DNA from: DAOTXS01 sp034433515
GTDB lineage: Bacteria; Chloroflexota; Anaerolineae; UBA4142
Direction: 5' to 3'
DNA: 10,367 nucleotides
NCBI GenBank assembly: GCA_034433515.1
Contig: DAOUAL010000058.1
Coordinates: forward strand, 1 to 10,367
The stretch's first letter is position 1, and each line of letters opens with the position of its first letter. Shown here piece by piece: positions 1 through 7,069 of this stretch. The notes under the pieces are model-generated. The model was not told the origin of the DNA and did no database searches. It saw only the letters and a list, made by a program, of their open reading frames with translations. The translations under genes and the position numbers were made by a program.

Positions 1-99
1 GAACCACGCCCAGTTGCGAGTGTGCGTCATTCGCCGCGTTGGGCAATTTGGCAAAATCGAGCGCAGGACCGTAGGATAGACGCGCTGGCTGTTGCTCAC
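1..99 (-). CDS. Transposase N-terminus, left IS copy (partial, runs off the window)
   Basis: A GTG start at 97-99 opens a 33-codon frame beginning MSNSQRVYPTVLRS, identical to the start of the right-hand copy except for Arg28, which is Cys there. A CAGGAG Shine-Dalgarno sequence sits about 8 nt upstream, in a leader conserved in both copies. The gene reads out of the window towards lower coordinates, so whether it is intact cannot be seen. The family is inferred from the right copy, whose downstream segment resembles DDE transposases of the IS4 group. It is oriented away from the operon. Confidence 0.75.
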   Translation of the reverse strand, partial: MSNSQRVYPTVLRSILPNCPTRRMTHTRNWAWF

Positions 100-183
100 G
101 GTGAGACTCCTGAAGTGTGGATTGGGTTGTGGTAGACTGCAATCTTACTCCAGTCGAGCCGATTCACCTAACGACAGCCAGTC
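1..183 (-). mobile_element. Left partial copy of an IS4-like insertion sequence (inverted relative to 9965-10367)
   Basis: The reverse complement of 1-183 aligns without gaps to 9965-10147. By hand count 171 of 183 positions match (12 mismatches). Similarity stops at GACTGGCTG, at 183 on this side and 9965 on the other, so this is taken as the inner end of the element. The true terminus could lie about 15 bp further out, because both flanks carry GACTTT followed by an A-rich stretch. The copy contains an 84-nt leader and the first 33 codons of a transposase. The window edge cuts it. Confidence 0.85.
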
Positions 184-384
184 TCATTTTCAAAAGTCAC
201 TCAAGGGGAGGCGGTCAATCACCTCAACATCCTCGAAGCGGTAACGCGATTAGAGCAACACAATATTTCTGCGCTGCCGGTCTTGTCGGCGGAGGGCAAG
301 CCACTGGGCGTAGTCAGCGCGGATTTGCTAGCGACGCGAACGTCATATCGGGGTTGTTGTTGGGAGAACAACAAGCGTAGATGA
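184..384 (+). pseudogene. Truncated CBS-domain protein (C-terminal half-domain)
   Basis: One plus-strand frame is open from the IS boundary to TGA at 382-384 with no start codon of its own. Its core, around 232-330, reads ILEAVTRLEQ, then HNISALPVLSAEG, then GVVSADLL. This is the ordinary second half of a CBS motif: a helix, then an ISALPV-type strand, then GVVS and an acidic residue. Known CBS domains sense adenosyl ligands and usually occur in pairs, as parts of enzymes, channels or stand-alone proteins. The short Cys/Trp/Asn/Lys-rich tail suggests the domain was the end of the protein. The upstream part is missing because the IS abuts it at 183/184. The parent protein cannot be named. It is convergent with adenine deaminase. 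Confidence 0.6.
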
Positions 385-391
385 CACACAC

Positions 392-428
392 GACCTGCAG
401 GGTATCCAAAACCCTGCGGGTCTTTTTT
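392..428 (+). terminator. Intrinsic terminator of the CBS-domain gene
   Basis: A 12-bp stem pairs GACCTGCAGGGT (392-403) with ACCCTGCGGGTC (411-422) around a 7-nt loop, with one T-G wobble. Six T residues (423-428) follow, the form of a strong rho-independent terminator on the plus strand. It lies 8 nt after the CBS-fragment stop. The T run overlaps the adenine deaminase stop codon (427-429, minus). Read on the minus strand the stem is not followed by a U tract, so it is probably not an efficient terminator for the operon. Confidence 0.85.
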
Positions 429-2157
429 ATTCCCACGTTGGCAAAAGCCGGCGCGCCTCCACATCCACTACGCCTTTGTCGCTGAACTTGAAACGTGGCG
501 AAACGGTGAGCGCGAGCAAGGACAGCATTAGGAAGGGACGCTGATGTTGCACTCCCAGAGCGCGCAGCGCGTTTTCGACCGATTCGAAATCGCGCACAAT
601 TTCATCCAGCGGCGCGTCGCTGAGCAACCCGAACACTGGCAGCGCCAAGCGTGCGATCACTGTGCCATCGCGTACGACCACGATTCCTCCGCCCAATGTG
701 TGCACTGCGTTTGCCGCCGTGCTCATTTCCCCAGGATCGCGTCCGACGACGAGCAGGTTGTGGCTATCGTGCGCAAAGCTAGATGCGTACGCGCCCGCAC
801 GCAATCCCAGGTCTTTCACGACGCCGACCGATTTCGACGAACCATCGCGCGCGATCACTGCGACGAGCGCAAGCGAGTCGTCGTCCACGAATTGTGCGAA
901 ACCGTTTTCGACGCGCACGCGCACGCGTGCCAGATCGGTGAGACTCGTGGACGCGCTTGTGATGACGACGGCGTTGGCGACGACGTCGTATGACGTGGTT
1001 TTGCCTTCGTCACGTGTTGCTCGTCGCTTGCTACGTTGCAGTGCGAAATCGTCGCGCGTGAATGAATCTGGCAACGTCACGTTGTTGGGCAAGGGAGGCA
1101 TCGGCGGAACATCGTGCACAATCATCGCGCCATCCTGCGCGACAAGTTTGCCGCCGATGAATACTTGGCGCGGCGGAAATGTTGCAGGTTCGTCCAGCAC
1201 TGCGAAATCGGCACGAAAGCCAGGCGCAATGCCACCGTGATTGCGCAAGCCGAGATAGCGCGCCGGGCGAATCGTTGCGGCGGCAAGTGCCTCCAGCGGG
1301 GGCATCCCCGCGTCAATCGCCGCACGCAAGATGAGTGACAAATGCCCCCGCGTCAACCACGAGGGTTCAATATCGTCGGTGACAAGCAAGATGCGCGAGC
1401 GGTCGGGTAGGGCGTTGACAGCGGCAATATTTTTAGCTACACAAGACTTGTTCTGTAGCATCACTGCGACACCTTTGGAAGTTTGCTCGCGGATTTTCTC
1501 CGGCGTCATCAACGTGTGATCCGACGTGATACGCCACGCGAGATACTGCGACAACTCCGCGCCGCGCAAAGTTGGAATGTGCCCTTCGACTAAAAGCCCT
1601 GCGTCGTGCGCCGCGCCTACCATTCCGCGCAAGCGTGCGCCATTCGCCAGCACTTGGCCATAGTCCATTACTTCGCCGAGCGCGATCACAGCGGGCTCTT
1701 GTGCGAGTCGTTTCACTGTGTCGGCGTCGAACACAGGGCGCGTCCATTCGATCTCCGGCGAGGTTGCGGGGACGCAGCTTGGGATCGCGTAAAAGATTCG
1801 GAGCGGCAAATTTTGCGATGCGCGGATCATCCAACGCACGCCATCCTCGCCCGCGACATTCGCGACCTCGTGTGGATCAGCGAGCACTGTCGTCGTGCCG
1901 TGCGGCACAACGGCGTGCGCGAATCCGCACGGCGTCAACAACGACGATTCGATATGCATATGCGCGTCGATCAAGCCCGGCACGATCACGCGCTCGCCCA
2001 GATGCTGTCTTTCGATTGCAACAATTTCTGATGGTGGCACACCTTCTTCGACGTACACGAATCGTCCGTCGCGAATTCCTACCCAGCCATTGAACACACG
2101 CAGCCGAAAAACATCGGCAATGCGCGCGTGATGAATCAGTAAATCAAGTTGAACCAT
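427..2157 (-). CDS. ade: Adenine deaminase
   Basis: This 576-residue amidohydrolase converts adenine to hypoxanthine plus ammonia (purine salvage, cytosolic, binuclear metal site). The length matches bacterial adenine deaminases (about 575-590). The HxH motif is in GLIDAHMHIESS (His66, His68, Glu70). Other metal and active-site positions are visible: DPHE (94-97), GEVMD (161-165), EGH (191-193), SDH (212-214) and TDD (260-262). The C-terminal domain carries the family-typical AHDSHN (462-467) and LGGGIVV (488-494), so the gene is full length and apparently intact. The ATG at 2155-2157 has GGAG 4 nt upstream. It is the last gene of the operon, 69 nt after the phosphorylase, and its stop codon touches the convergent terminator. 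Adenine released by the neighbouring nucleoside phosphorylase would be its substrate if that enzyme accepts purine nucleosides. Confidence 0.95.
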   Translation of the reverse strand: MVQLDLLIHHARIADVFRLRVFNGWVGIRDGRFVYVEEGVPPSEIVAIERQHLGERVIVPGLIDAHMHIESSLLTPCGFAHAVVPHGTTTVLADPHEVANVAGEDGVRWMIRASQNLPLRIFYAIPSCVPATSPEIEWTRPVFDADTVKRLAQEPAVIALGEVMDYGQVLANGARLRGMVGAAHDAGLLVEGHIPTLRGAELSQYLAWRITSDHTLMTPEKIREQTSKGVAVMLQNKSCVAKNIAAVNALPDRSRILLVTDDIEPSWLTRGHLSLILRAAIDAGMPPLEALAAATIRPARYLGLRNHGGIAPGFRADFAVLDEPATFPPRQVFIGGKLVAQDGAMIVHDVPPMPPLPNNVTLPDSFTRDDFALQRSKRRATRDEGKTTSYDVVANAVVITSASTSLTDLARVRVRVENGFAQFVDDDSLALVAVIARDGSSKSVGVVKDLGLRAGAYASSFAHDSHNLLVVGRDPGEMSTAANAVHTLGGGIVVVRDGTVIARLALPVFGLLSDAPLDEIVRDFESVENALRALGVQHQRPFLMLSLLALTVSPRFKFSDKGVVDVEARRLLPTWE

Positions 2158-2166
2158 TTCGCTCCG

Positions 2167-2198
2167 ACGAAAGATGCAAGGAGCATCTTTCGTTTTTT
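2167..2198. other. Perfect hairpin with T run between phosphorylase gene and ade
   Basis: ACGAAAGATGC (2167-2177) and GCATCTTTCGT (2183-2193) form a perfect 11-bp stem with a 5-nt loop. On the plus strand six T residues (2193-2198) follow, which is intrinsic-terminator geometry against antisense transcription. On the minus strand, the operon mRNA, the same stem ends one base before the GGAG of ade and is followed by CGGAGCG rather than a U tract. There it could affect ade translation or RNA processing instead of termination. Function is inferred only. Confidence 0.6.
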
Positions 2199-2226
2199 GT
2201 CCTTCGTTCCTCTGTCCTGCCTCCGA

Positions 2227-2961
2227 TCAAATCCCGCGTTCCGCCAAGATCTGCACTGCGCGCAGCGCAATTGCGATCGCTTTCTTCTCGCCGACGCGAA
2301 ATAATTTCTCTTTCTCTTCGAGCGGTGGCTGCGTCGGTAGCCAGATGTTCGAGTCGGTCGAAACGATCGCACCGACGCGCACGCGGCGCACACTGCCGAC
2401 GATGAACAGCAACGCTGCTTCTTGTTCTGCGGCGACGACGCCAACGTTTTTCAGCAACTCGTTCAAGGCTTGGTCTTGCACATAGTACGCGTCGCGCGTA
2501 AACCCGATGCCGACACGGTACGGCTGTCCGCTCTCGCGCGCAGCAGCGATAAGCGCATTCGTCACGTCGAGATCAGCGACGGCAGGAAATTCGACGGGCA
2601 GGTACACTTTCGATGTGCCTTCGCCGCGATACGCAGCGGTGATGATGACCGGCGTGCCAATCGCGATGTCGTCTTGGCGTCCGCCCGCCGAACCGACGCG
2701 GATGAAAACTTGCGCGCCGACTTTGACAAGCTCTTCCATTGCAATGGATGCGGCGGGCCCACCAATGCCGGTCGAGCAGACGCTCACTGGCACGTCCTTG
2801 GTTGTGCCGGTGTAAACGACGTACTCGCGATTCTCCGCGATGAGTCGTGCTTCGTCCATCTGCTCGGCGATGCGTTTCACGCGACCTGGGTCACCCGGCA
2901 CAAGCACGTACCGCGCGACATCACCAGGTTTGCAGCGGATGTGTTTTTGGATTTCAACCAT
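2227..2961 (-). CDS. Nucleoside phosphorylase, PNP/UDP family (uridine phosphorylase-like)
   Basis: This 244-residue cytosolic enzyme is expected to split a nucleoside with phosphate into base and ribose 1-phosphate. Family marks: VPGDPGRV (21-28, phosphate-binding PGD), NREY (44-47), the signature STGIGGPAASIAMEEL (63-78) and RVGSAGG (88-94). The ribose-contact region reads AEQEAALL (178-185), where E. coli Udp has EMESA, so the usual Met is Gln. The segment holding the uracil-contacting Gln and Arg of E. coli Udp is shortened, with no obvious Arg. Base preference (uridine, purine nucleoside or methylthioadenosine) therefore cannot be assigned. The ATG at 2959-2961 is preferred: homology starts here and GGAAGAG lies just upstream. 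The frame stays open to 3030, which would overlap the ATPase stop. It sits 58 nt after the ATPase gene. Confidence 0.88.
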   Translation of the reverse strand: MVEIQKHIRCKPGDVARYVLVPGDPGRVKRIAEQMDEARLIAENREYVVYTGTTKDVPVSVCSTGIGGPAASIAMEELVKVGAQVFIRVGSAGGRQDDIAIGTPVIITAAYRGEGTSKVYLPVEFPAVADLDVTNALIAAARESGQPYRVGIGFTRDAYYVQDQALNELLKNVGVVAAEQEAALLFIVGSVRRVRVGAIVSTDSNIWLPTQPPLEEKEKLFRVGEKKAIAIALRAVQILAERGI

Positions 2962-3019
2962 AGCTCTTCCAATCGAACGAGGGAAGAACGAAGGACTCGT
3001 TTTCATCCTTCGGCCTTGC

Positions 3020-4090
3020 TCATTCGTCAATATGTCTTTCGACGATCAAATCCTCCGGCGCGATGATGACGTACGCCGCGCCCGGCGCGAACGATGGTGC
3101 TGTTTCGGCGAGCGCGACGGTGAATTCACCGAACGCGCAGCGTACCAAGTATTCGCCGGTGCTGCCCTGAAATGTGCGGAACACGATTTCGACGGGAATC
3201 GCGTTATCGCCCGGCACGCGCGCAAGTTGTGCGACTTCGGGGCGGAATAGTACATCCACCAAATCACCGACGTGTACAGTCGGGACAAAATGCGGGCGCG
3301 CGAGCAGGCGACACGGACCGACTTCGATCTCGATTTGATTGTCGCGGATGTTGCTTACGCGTCCGGTGAATTGATTGTCAAAGCCCATAAATCGTGCAAC
3401 GAACGGCGTTGCAGGACGATAGAAAATTTCTTCCGGCGTGCCTTCCTGTTCGATCTTGCCCTTGTTCATCACGAGCACGCGGTCAGAGAGACTCATCGCT
3501 TCGACTTGATCGTGTGTGACGTAAACGGCGGTGAGTCCAAGTTGGCGTTGGAGGCGATGCAATTCCGCGCGCATTCCGACGCGCAATTTCGCGTCGAGGT
3601 TCGAGAGCGGTTCGTCGAGCAAGAGCAGATCCGGTTCAATGACGACGGCGCGCGCGAGCGCGACGCGCTGACGTTGTCCACCAGAGAGTTGTGCCGGAAG
3701 ACGATTTTCGTAGCCGGTCAGGTCAACCATTGCGAGCGCAGCGGTAACGCGCTTTTTGATTTCGCTCGAGTTGACGTGGCGCATCCGCAAGCCGAACGCA
3801 ATGTTCTCGAAAATTGAAAGGTGTGGAAAGAGCGCATACGATTGGAACACCAGACCGATGTTGCGTTTGTGTGGTGGCGTCTTGGTGTAATCGCGTCCCT
3901 TGATTAGCACCTGACCGCGTGTCGGCTCGATGAAACCGGCAATTGTGCGGAGTGTCGTTGTTTTGCCGCATCCGCTGGGACCGAGCAGCGAAACAAGTTC
4001 ACCTTTCTCAACAGCCAGGTGAAAATCGTTGAGCACTGAGGAACCTTTTTCGTAGCCGACTTGAATGTGGTTGAGTTCGAGAAATGACAT
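3020..4090 (-). CDS. ABC importer ATPase, PotA-like
   Basis: This is the cytoplasmic ATP-hydrolysing subunit of the importer encoded just upstream. In the 356-residue form: Walker A GPSGCGKT (37-44), Q-loop Gln83 in VFQSYALFPH, signature LSGGQ (135-139), Walker B LLLLDE (155-160), D-loop SNLDAKL and switch His193 in VTHDQ. The C-terminal part (about 240-356) is a TOBE-type regulatory domain, as in the PotA/FbpC/MalK group. All catalytic motifs are intact. The ATG at 4088-4090 is chosen because homology begins at MSFLELNHIQ. An in-frame ATG at 4121-4123 would add 11 residues, and neither has a convincing ribosome-binding site. The gene follows permease 2 within the same operon. PotA-like ATPases serve polyamine, iron, thiamine and other importers, so this subunit does not define the substrate. 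Confidence 0.93.
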   Translation of the reverse strand: MSFLELNHIQVGYEKGSSVLNDFHLAVEKGELVSLLGPSGCGKTTTLRTIAGFIEPTRGQVLIKGRDYTKTPPHKRNIGLVFQSYALFPHLSIFENIAFGLRMRHVNSSEIKKRVTAALAMVDLTGYENRLPAQLSGGQRQRVALARAVVIEPDLLLLDEPLSNLDAKLRVGMRAELHRLQRQLGLTAVYVTHDQVEAMSLSDRVLVMNKGKIEQEGTPEEIFYRPATPFVARFMGFDNQFTGRVSNIRDNQIEIEVGPCRLLARPHFVPTVHVGDLVDVLFRPEVAQLARVPGDNAIPVEIVFRTFQGSTGEYLVRCAFGEFTVALAETAPSFAPGAAYVIIAPEDLIVERHIDE

Positions 4091-4144
4091 CTGTGACTCG
4101 TTTGATACTGACCGCTGACTCATTGCCGCTGTCTGCGGTCGTTG

Positions 4145-4924
4145 CTAGATGTGTTGCGAAATACCAAACGCGCGCTCAGCGGTTTGCACGATGGCAAAGG
4201 TGATGACGATGATGATAGACGACAGCGCGGCGATGGTTGGATCGAAGTACATTTCCATATACGCGAGCATTTGAATTGGCAAGGTCGTGACACCGGGACC
4301 TGTCAAAAAGAGTGAGACCGAAACGTTGTTGAATGATGTGATGAACGCAAGGATGAACGCGGCGAGAAATGCTGCGCGTAGATTGGGCATCACAACGAGC
4401 AAAAAACTTTTCACGCGTGACGCGCCCAAACTGATCGCGGCTTCCTCGATCGCCGGATCGAAATTGCGGAGCGAGGTCGAGACGACGCGCACGGCGTATG
4501 GAAAGAGAATCGCGCTGTGTCCAAAATACAAGCCGGGGAAGATAGGCACATTCATCCGCAGCGCGAAATATTGCAACAGCCCAAAACCCAGCACGAGTTC
4601 CGGCACAATCGCCGGCAACGAAAAAAGAACTTCGACGATGTTCTGTCCGCGAAAATTAAAACGCACGAGCGCGTACGCGACCGGGGTGCCAAGTAGCAAT
4701 GCCGTAACGGTTGCTGCGAGCGCGAGTTGCAGACTGGTCCAGAAGGCGTCCCGAAACATCGTCACCTCGAGCACTTTGTGGAACCATTGCAGCGAAAAAC
4801 CGTTTGGCGGAAAAGTCATAGATGAGTCGCCGCTAAAGGACGCGATAAGGACGATGAGGAAGGGTCCCAGCAGAAACAGGAAAACAGCGATGAAGGCAGC
4901 GAGGAGAAAGGGCGAGTGTTTCAT
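4145..4924 (-). CDS. ABC importer permease 2, PotC-like
   Basis: A 259-residue inner-membrane protein of the binding-protein-dependent permease family. Hydrophobic segments lie at about 7-29, 63-86, 98-120, 137-150, 182-205 and 232-250, giving the usual six-helix PotC layout. The EAA loop that docks on the ATPase is clear: IEEAAISLGASRVKSFLLVV (159-178). Its ATG overlaps the stop of permease 1 by 4 nt (ATGA, 4921-4924), implying translational coupling, with GAGG in the end of that gene as ribosome-binding site. It should pair with permease 1 as a heterodimer. The substrate cannot be read from the sequence. Confidence 0.93.
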   Translation of the reverse strand: MKHSPFLLAAFIAVFLFLLGPFLIVLIASFSGDSSMTFPPNGFSLQWFHKVLEVTMFRDAFWTSLQLALAATVTALLLGTPVAYALVRFNFRGQNIVEVLFSLPAIVPELVLGFGLLQYFALRMNVPIFPGLYFGHSAILFPYAVRVVSTSLRNFDPAIEEAAISLGASRVKSFLLVVMPNLRAAFLAAFILAFITSFNNVSVSLFLTGPGVTTLPIQMLAYMEMYFDPTIAALSSIIIVITFAIVQTAERAFGISQHI

Positions 4925-5748
4925 ACCGACCTCGGGCGGAGTTGGCGTAAGAGCGCGTTGATCGCGAGCGTTGTGATGATCATCACGACGGCAATGATCG
5001 TCGCGCCGCTCCAGTCGAGCAGGACGATCGCGCGCTGCCGTAAAAGTGTAGCGAGCATCAAGACGCGCGTGCCGCCGAGAATCGCCGGCGTGACGTACGC
5101 GGTAATGCTGCCGGTGAAAACCAGTGTGCCGCCCAAGACTAGGCCATCGGCGGAAAGTGGGAGAATCACGCGCAGAAATGTTTGCAACCCGCCCGCGCCG
5201 AGACTCCGCGCAGCTTCTTCGACATCGGTTGGAATATTTTCCATTGCGCTGACAAGCGTCAGTACCATCAGCGGCAGGAAGAGTTGTAGTAGTCCAATGA
5301 CGATCGCGTTTTCAGTGTAAATGATACGTAGCGGCTCGGCGATGAATCCAAGCGCGAGCATCGCTTGATTGAAAAAGCCGTTGCGTCCCAGAATCACGAG
5401 CCACGCGTACGTGCGCGCAACTGGATTCGTCAGCAGGGGCAAAATGACGAGCGACATTGCCAGGGCGCGACGACGGGGTGGCATACGCGCGATGAGATAC
5501 GCGGCGGGATAACCCATTACCGCCGCCGCGCTGGTGACAATGACCCCCAGCTGTAGCGTGCGAAAGTATACGTTGCGCGTTTGGTCTTCTGCAAAAAAGT
5601 CGCCGTACCCCTGCAACGTCAGACCGCCCGGCGTGCGCACACTGTCCACAAGTACGAACACGAGCGGCAGCAAAAAGAAGAGGGCGAGAAACAAGAGCGC
5701 GGGTGTGATGAGGAGCAGAATTGTGCGCGTTTGAAAGAGTTGGCGCAT
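4921..5748 (-). CDS. ABC importer permease 1, PotB-like
   Basis: A 275-residue inner-membrane permease. The N-terminal hydrophobic helix (about 9-35) is followed by a periplasmic stretch, helices near 65-86, 98-120, 145-168 and 200-222, and a last one near 246-266. The EAA loop VEEAARSLGAGGLQTFLRVI (176-195) contacts the ATPase. The ATG at 5746-5748 is preferred over a TTG four codons upstream, though neither has a strong Shine-Dalgarno sequence. It ends in a 4-nt overlap with permease 2. The 108-nt gap separating it from the binding-protein gene is filled with heptad repeats and an inverted repeat, a common place to lower permease expression relative to the binding protein. Confidence 0.92.
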   Translation of the reverse strand: MRQLFQTRTILLLITPALLFLALFFLLPLVFVLVDSVRTPGGLTLQGYGDFFAEDQTRNVYFRTLQLGVIVTSAAAVMGYPAAYLIARMPPRRRALAMSLVILPLLTNPVARTYAWLVILGRNGFFNQAMLALGFIAEPLRIIYTENAIVIGLLQLFLPLMVLTLVSAMENIPTDVEEAARSLGAGGLQTFLRVILPLSADGLVLGGTLVFTGSITAYVTPAILGGTRVLMLATLLRQRAIVLLDWSGATIIAVVMIITTLAINALLRQLRPRSV

Positions 5749-5767
5749 GGCGGGGCTCAAATTCGGG

Positions 5768-5841
5768 GTTCAAGGGTTCAGGTTGGGGCAGGTCACGACG
5801 CAACTATTCCGATCGGTCCTATCGAACCTGAAACCTTGAAC
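5768..5841. repeat. 17-bp inverted repeat between binding-protein and permease genes
   Basis: GTTCAAGGGTTCAGGTT (5768-5784) and AACCTGAAACCTTGAAC (5825-5841) are complementary with one mismatch across a 40-nt spacer. In the mRNA this could form a stem-loop starting 15 nt after the binding-protein stop. By analogy with the malE-malF intergenic region it could stabilise the upstream message or reduce read-through into the permeases. That role is inference. Confidence 0.55.
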
Positions 5842-5855
5842 CTGAAACTTGGAAC
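5821..5855 (-). repeat. Five tandem heptads of GTTYMAG type
   Basis: Read on the minus strand from 5855 to 5821 the sequence is five consecutive 7-mers: GTTCCAA, GTTTCAG, GTTCAAG, GTTTCAG, GTTCGAT. The array starts 2 nt after the binding-protein stop codon. Related heptads recur in the opposite orientation at 5768-5784, which creates the inverted repeat there. Confidence 0.75.
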
Positions 5856-5856
5856 A

Positions 5857-7044
5857 TTACTTTGCCATCAACTTGTTCCAGCGATCAATCCAACCTTGCC
5901 GCTTGTCAGCAATTTGCTGATCGTTCAGGAACATGAGCGATTTGATCACATCGTCCCCATACGTCAGTTTTGCCGCAATCTCTGGCGGTACTTTGACATT
6001 TTTGTTCGCGGGCGAGTCCACCAGATCAAGTGCCTCGGCGAGTTGGACTTCTTGCGAGATCATAAAGTCAATGTACAAGTGCGCAAGCTCGGCGTTGGGC
6101 GTTCCTTTGACGACGCTCAGCGTGTTGACGAAACCGACGAGACCCTCTTTCGGCACTACGGATTTGAGCGGTTTCTTGGTGTTGAGCAGATTGCCCCACG
6201 CAAACGTCGAATAGCCGGACACCCACACTTCATCTTGTTGGACGAGCGTGATCAGCTCTGCCGAATTCTTGTAGGCAGTGACCAGACTGGGTTTCAGTTC
6301 GGCAAGTTTGTCCCACGCGATCTGATCGTTGTTGAGATCGCCACCCCACGCTTTGGCAATCAAAGCAATTGTTGCCGGACCATTCGTTGTGGTGATGTCC
6401 GGCAGCGCGATGTACCCTTTCAATTCGGGACGCCACAAATCTTTCCACGATGTGATTGGCGTCTTGACCTTGTCCTCGCGGTAGAAGAGCGTGTAGCCAG
6501 AAATGGTGTAGCCAACGCCCATCTTGTTGCCGAGCGGATCCTTTGCCCAATCGTGCAACTGATCGAGGTTTTTGATTTTTGCCGGATCGTACGGCTGAAT
6601 GACGCCGGCTTGAACCGCGCGCAACAAGAATTCGGTCGAGAACGCAACGACGTCAATGTTGGGGTTGTCTTTACGCGCGATGAGTTTGGCGAGCCGGTCC
6701 GCGTTGTTGCCAGTGTCGTACACGATCTTCGCACCGTACTTTTTCTCGAACGGTTGATTGATGTTCTTGTTAATGAGGTCTACGTTGAAAGCGAAGAACG
6801 AAACGTTGAGTGTCTTGCCGGCAAAGTTGGGTGTCGCTTCGGTTGGCTTGGGCGCAGCTGTCGGTGCGACAGTGGGCGCGGTTGTCGCGACTGGCGCGGC
6901 GGTGGGCGCAACAGTTGGCTTGGGCGCAGCCGTCGGCGGTGCAGCCGTTGGCGTGGGCATCGGCGCAGGCGCGCACGCGGCTAACAACATGAGAATGAGA
7001 AGCAAGCCAACGATGTACGAATACCTTGCGTTTTTGGTGCTCAT
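5857..7044 (-). CDS. Substrate-binding lipoprotein of the ABC importer (PotD-like fold)
   Basis: A 395-residue extracytoplasmic receptor. A hydrophobic signal (about 8-22) ends in the lipobox LAAC, with Cys24 as the predicted lipid-anchored residue. Residues 25-72 form a low-complexity linker rich in Ala, Pro, Thr and Val with repeats of PTAAPKPT. The binding domain runs from about 78 to 395 and resembles the PotD group of periplasmic binding proteins (SWKDLWRPELKGYIALPD at 199-216; VVPKEG at 296-301). Compared from memory with E. coli PotD, the Trp and Asp that hold the polyamine (FWMD) align here with Phe305 and Asn307 (GFVN), so a polyamine is not a safe substrate call. ATG 7042-7044 has a perfect AGGAGG 4 nt upstream. 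The frame stays open upstream to 7104, but that extension is unlikely to be translated. It is the first transporter gene, 65 nt after gntR. Confidence 0.9.
   Translation of the reverse strand: MSTKNARYSYIVGLLLILMLLAACAPAPMPTPTAAPPTAAPKPTVAPTAAPVATTAPTVAPTAAPKPTEATPNFAGKTLNVSFFAFNVDLINKNINQPFEKKYGAKIVYDTGNNADRLAKLIARKDNPNIDVVAFSTEFLLRAVQAGVIQPYDPAKIKNLDQLHDWAKDPLGNKMGVGYTISGYTLFYREDKVKTPITSWKDLWRPELKGYIALPDITTTNGPATIALIAKAWGGDLNNDQIAWDKLAELKPSLVTAYKNSAELITLVQQDEVWVSGYSTFAWGNLLNTKKPLKSVVPKEGLVGFVNTLSVVKGTPNAELAHLYIDFMISQEVQLAEALDLVDSPANKNVKVPPEIAAKLTYGDDVIKSLMFLNDQQIADKRQGWIDRWNKLMAK
6842..6936. repeat. Imperfect direct repeats coding the lipoprotein linker
   Basis: A 23-nt unit at 6842-6864 recurs at 6914-6936 with one mismatch, 72 bp (24 codons) apart, with shorter GGGCGC(A/G)-based units between and after. 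The repeats are in frame and encode the PTAAPKPT-like linker. They probably arose by slippage or unequal exchange. Confidence 0.7.
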
Positions 7045-7069
7045 ACTTCCTCCTGTAAGTATTGTTTCT

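Noticed and set aside
544..1240. Plus-strand open frames of 149 and 192 codons over adenine deaminase
   Set aside because: They are composition-driven shadows of a GC-rich gene; they overlap each other and encode Arg/Cys-rich sequence with no recognisable domain.
2158..2226. A purine riboswitch upstream of ade
   Set aside because: The gap is only 69 nt and holds a single simple hairpin; the three-helix purine aptamer core was not found.
5581..6984. A 467-codon open frame on the plus strand opposite the binding protein and permease 1
   Set aside because: It lies antisense to two convincing genes, spans their intergenic repeats, and its Gly/Arg-rich end simply mirrors the Ala/Pro/Thr linker repeats. 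No family motif or ribosome-binding site was seen.
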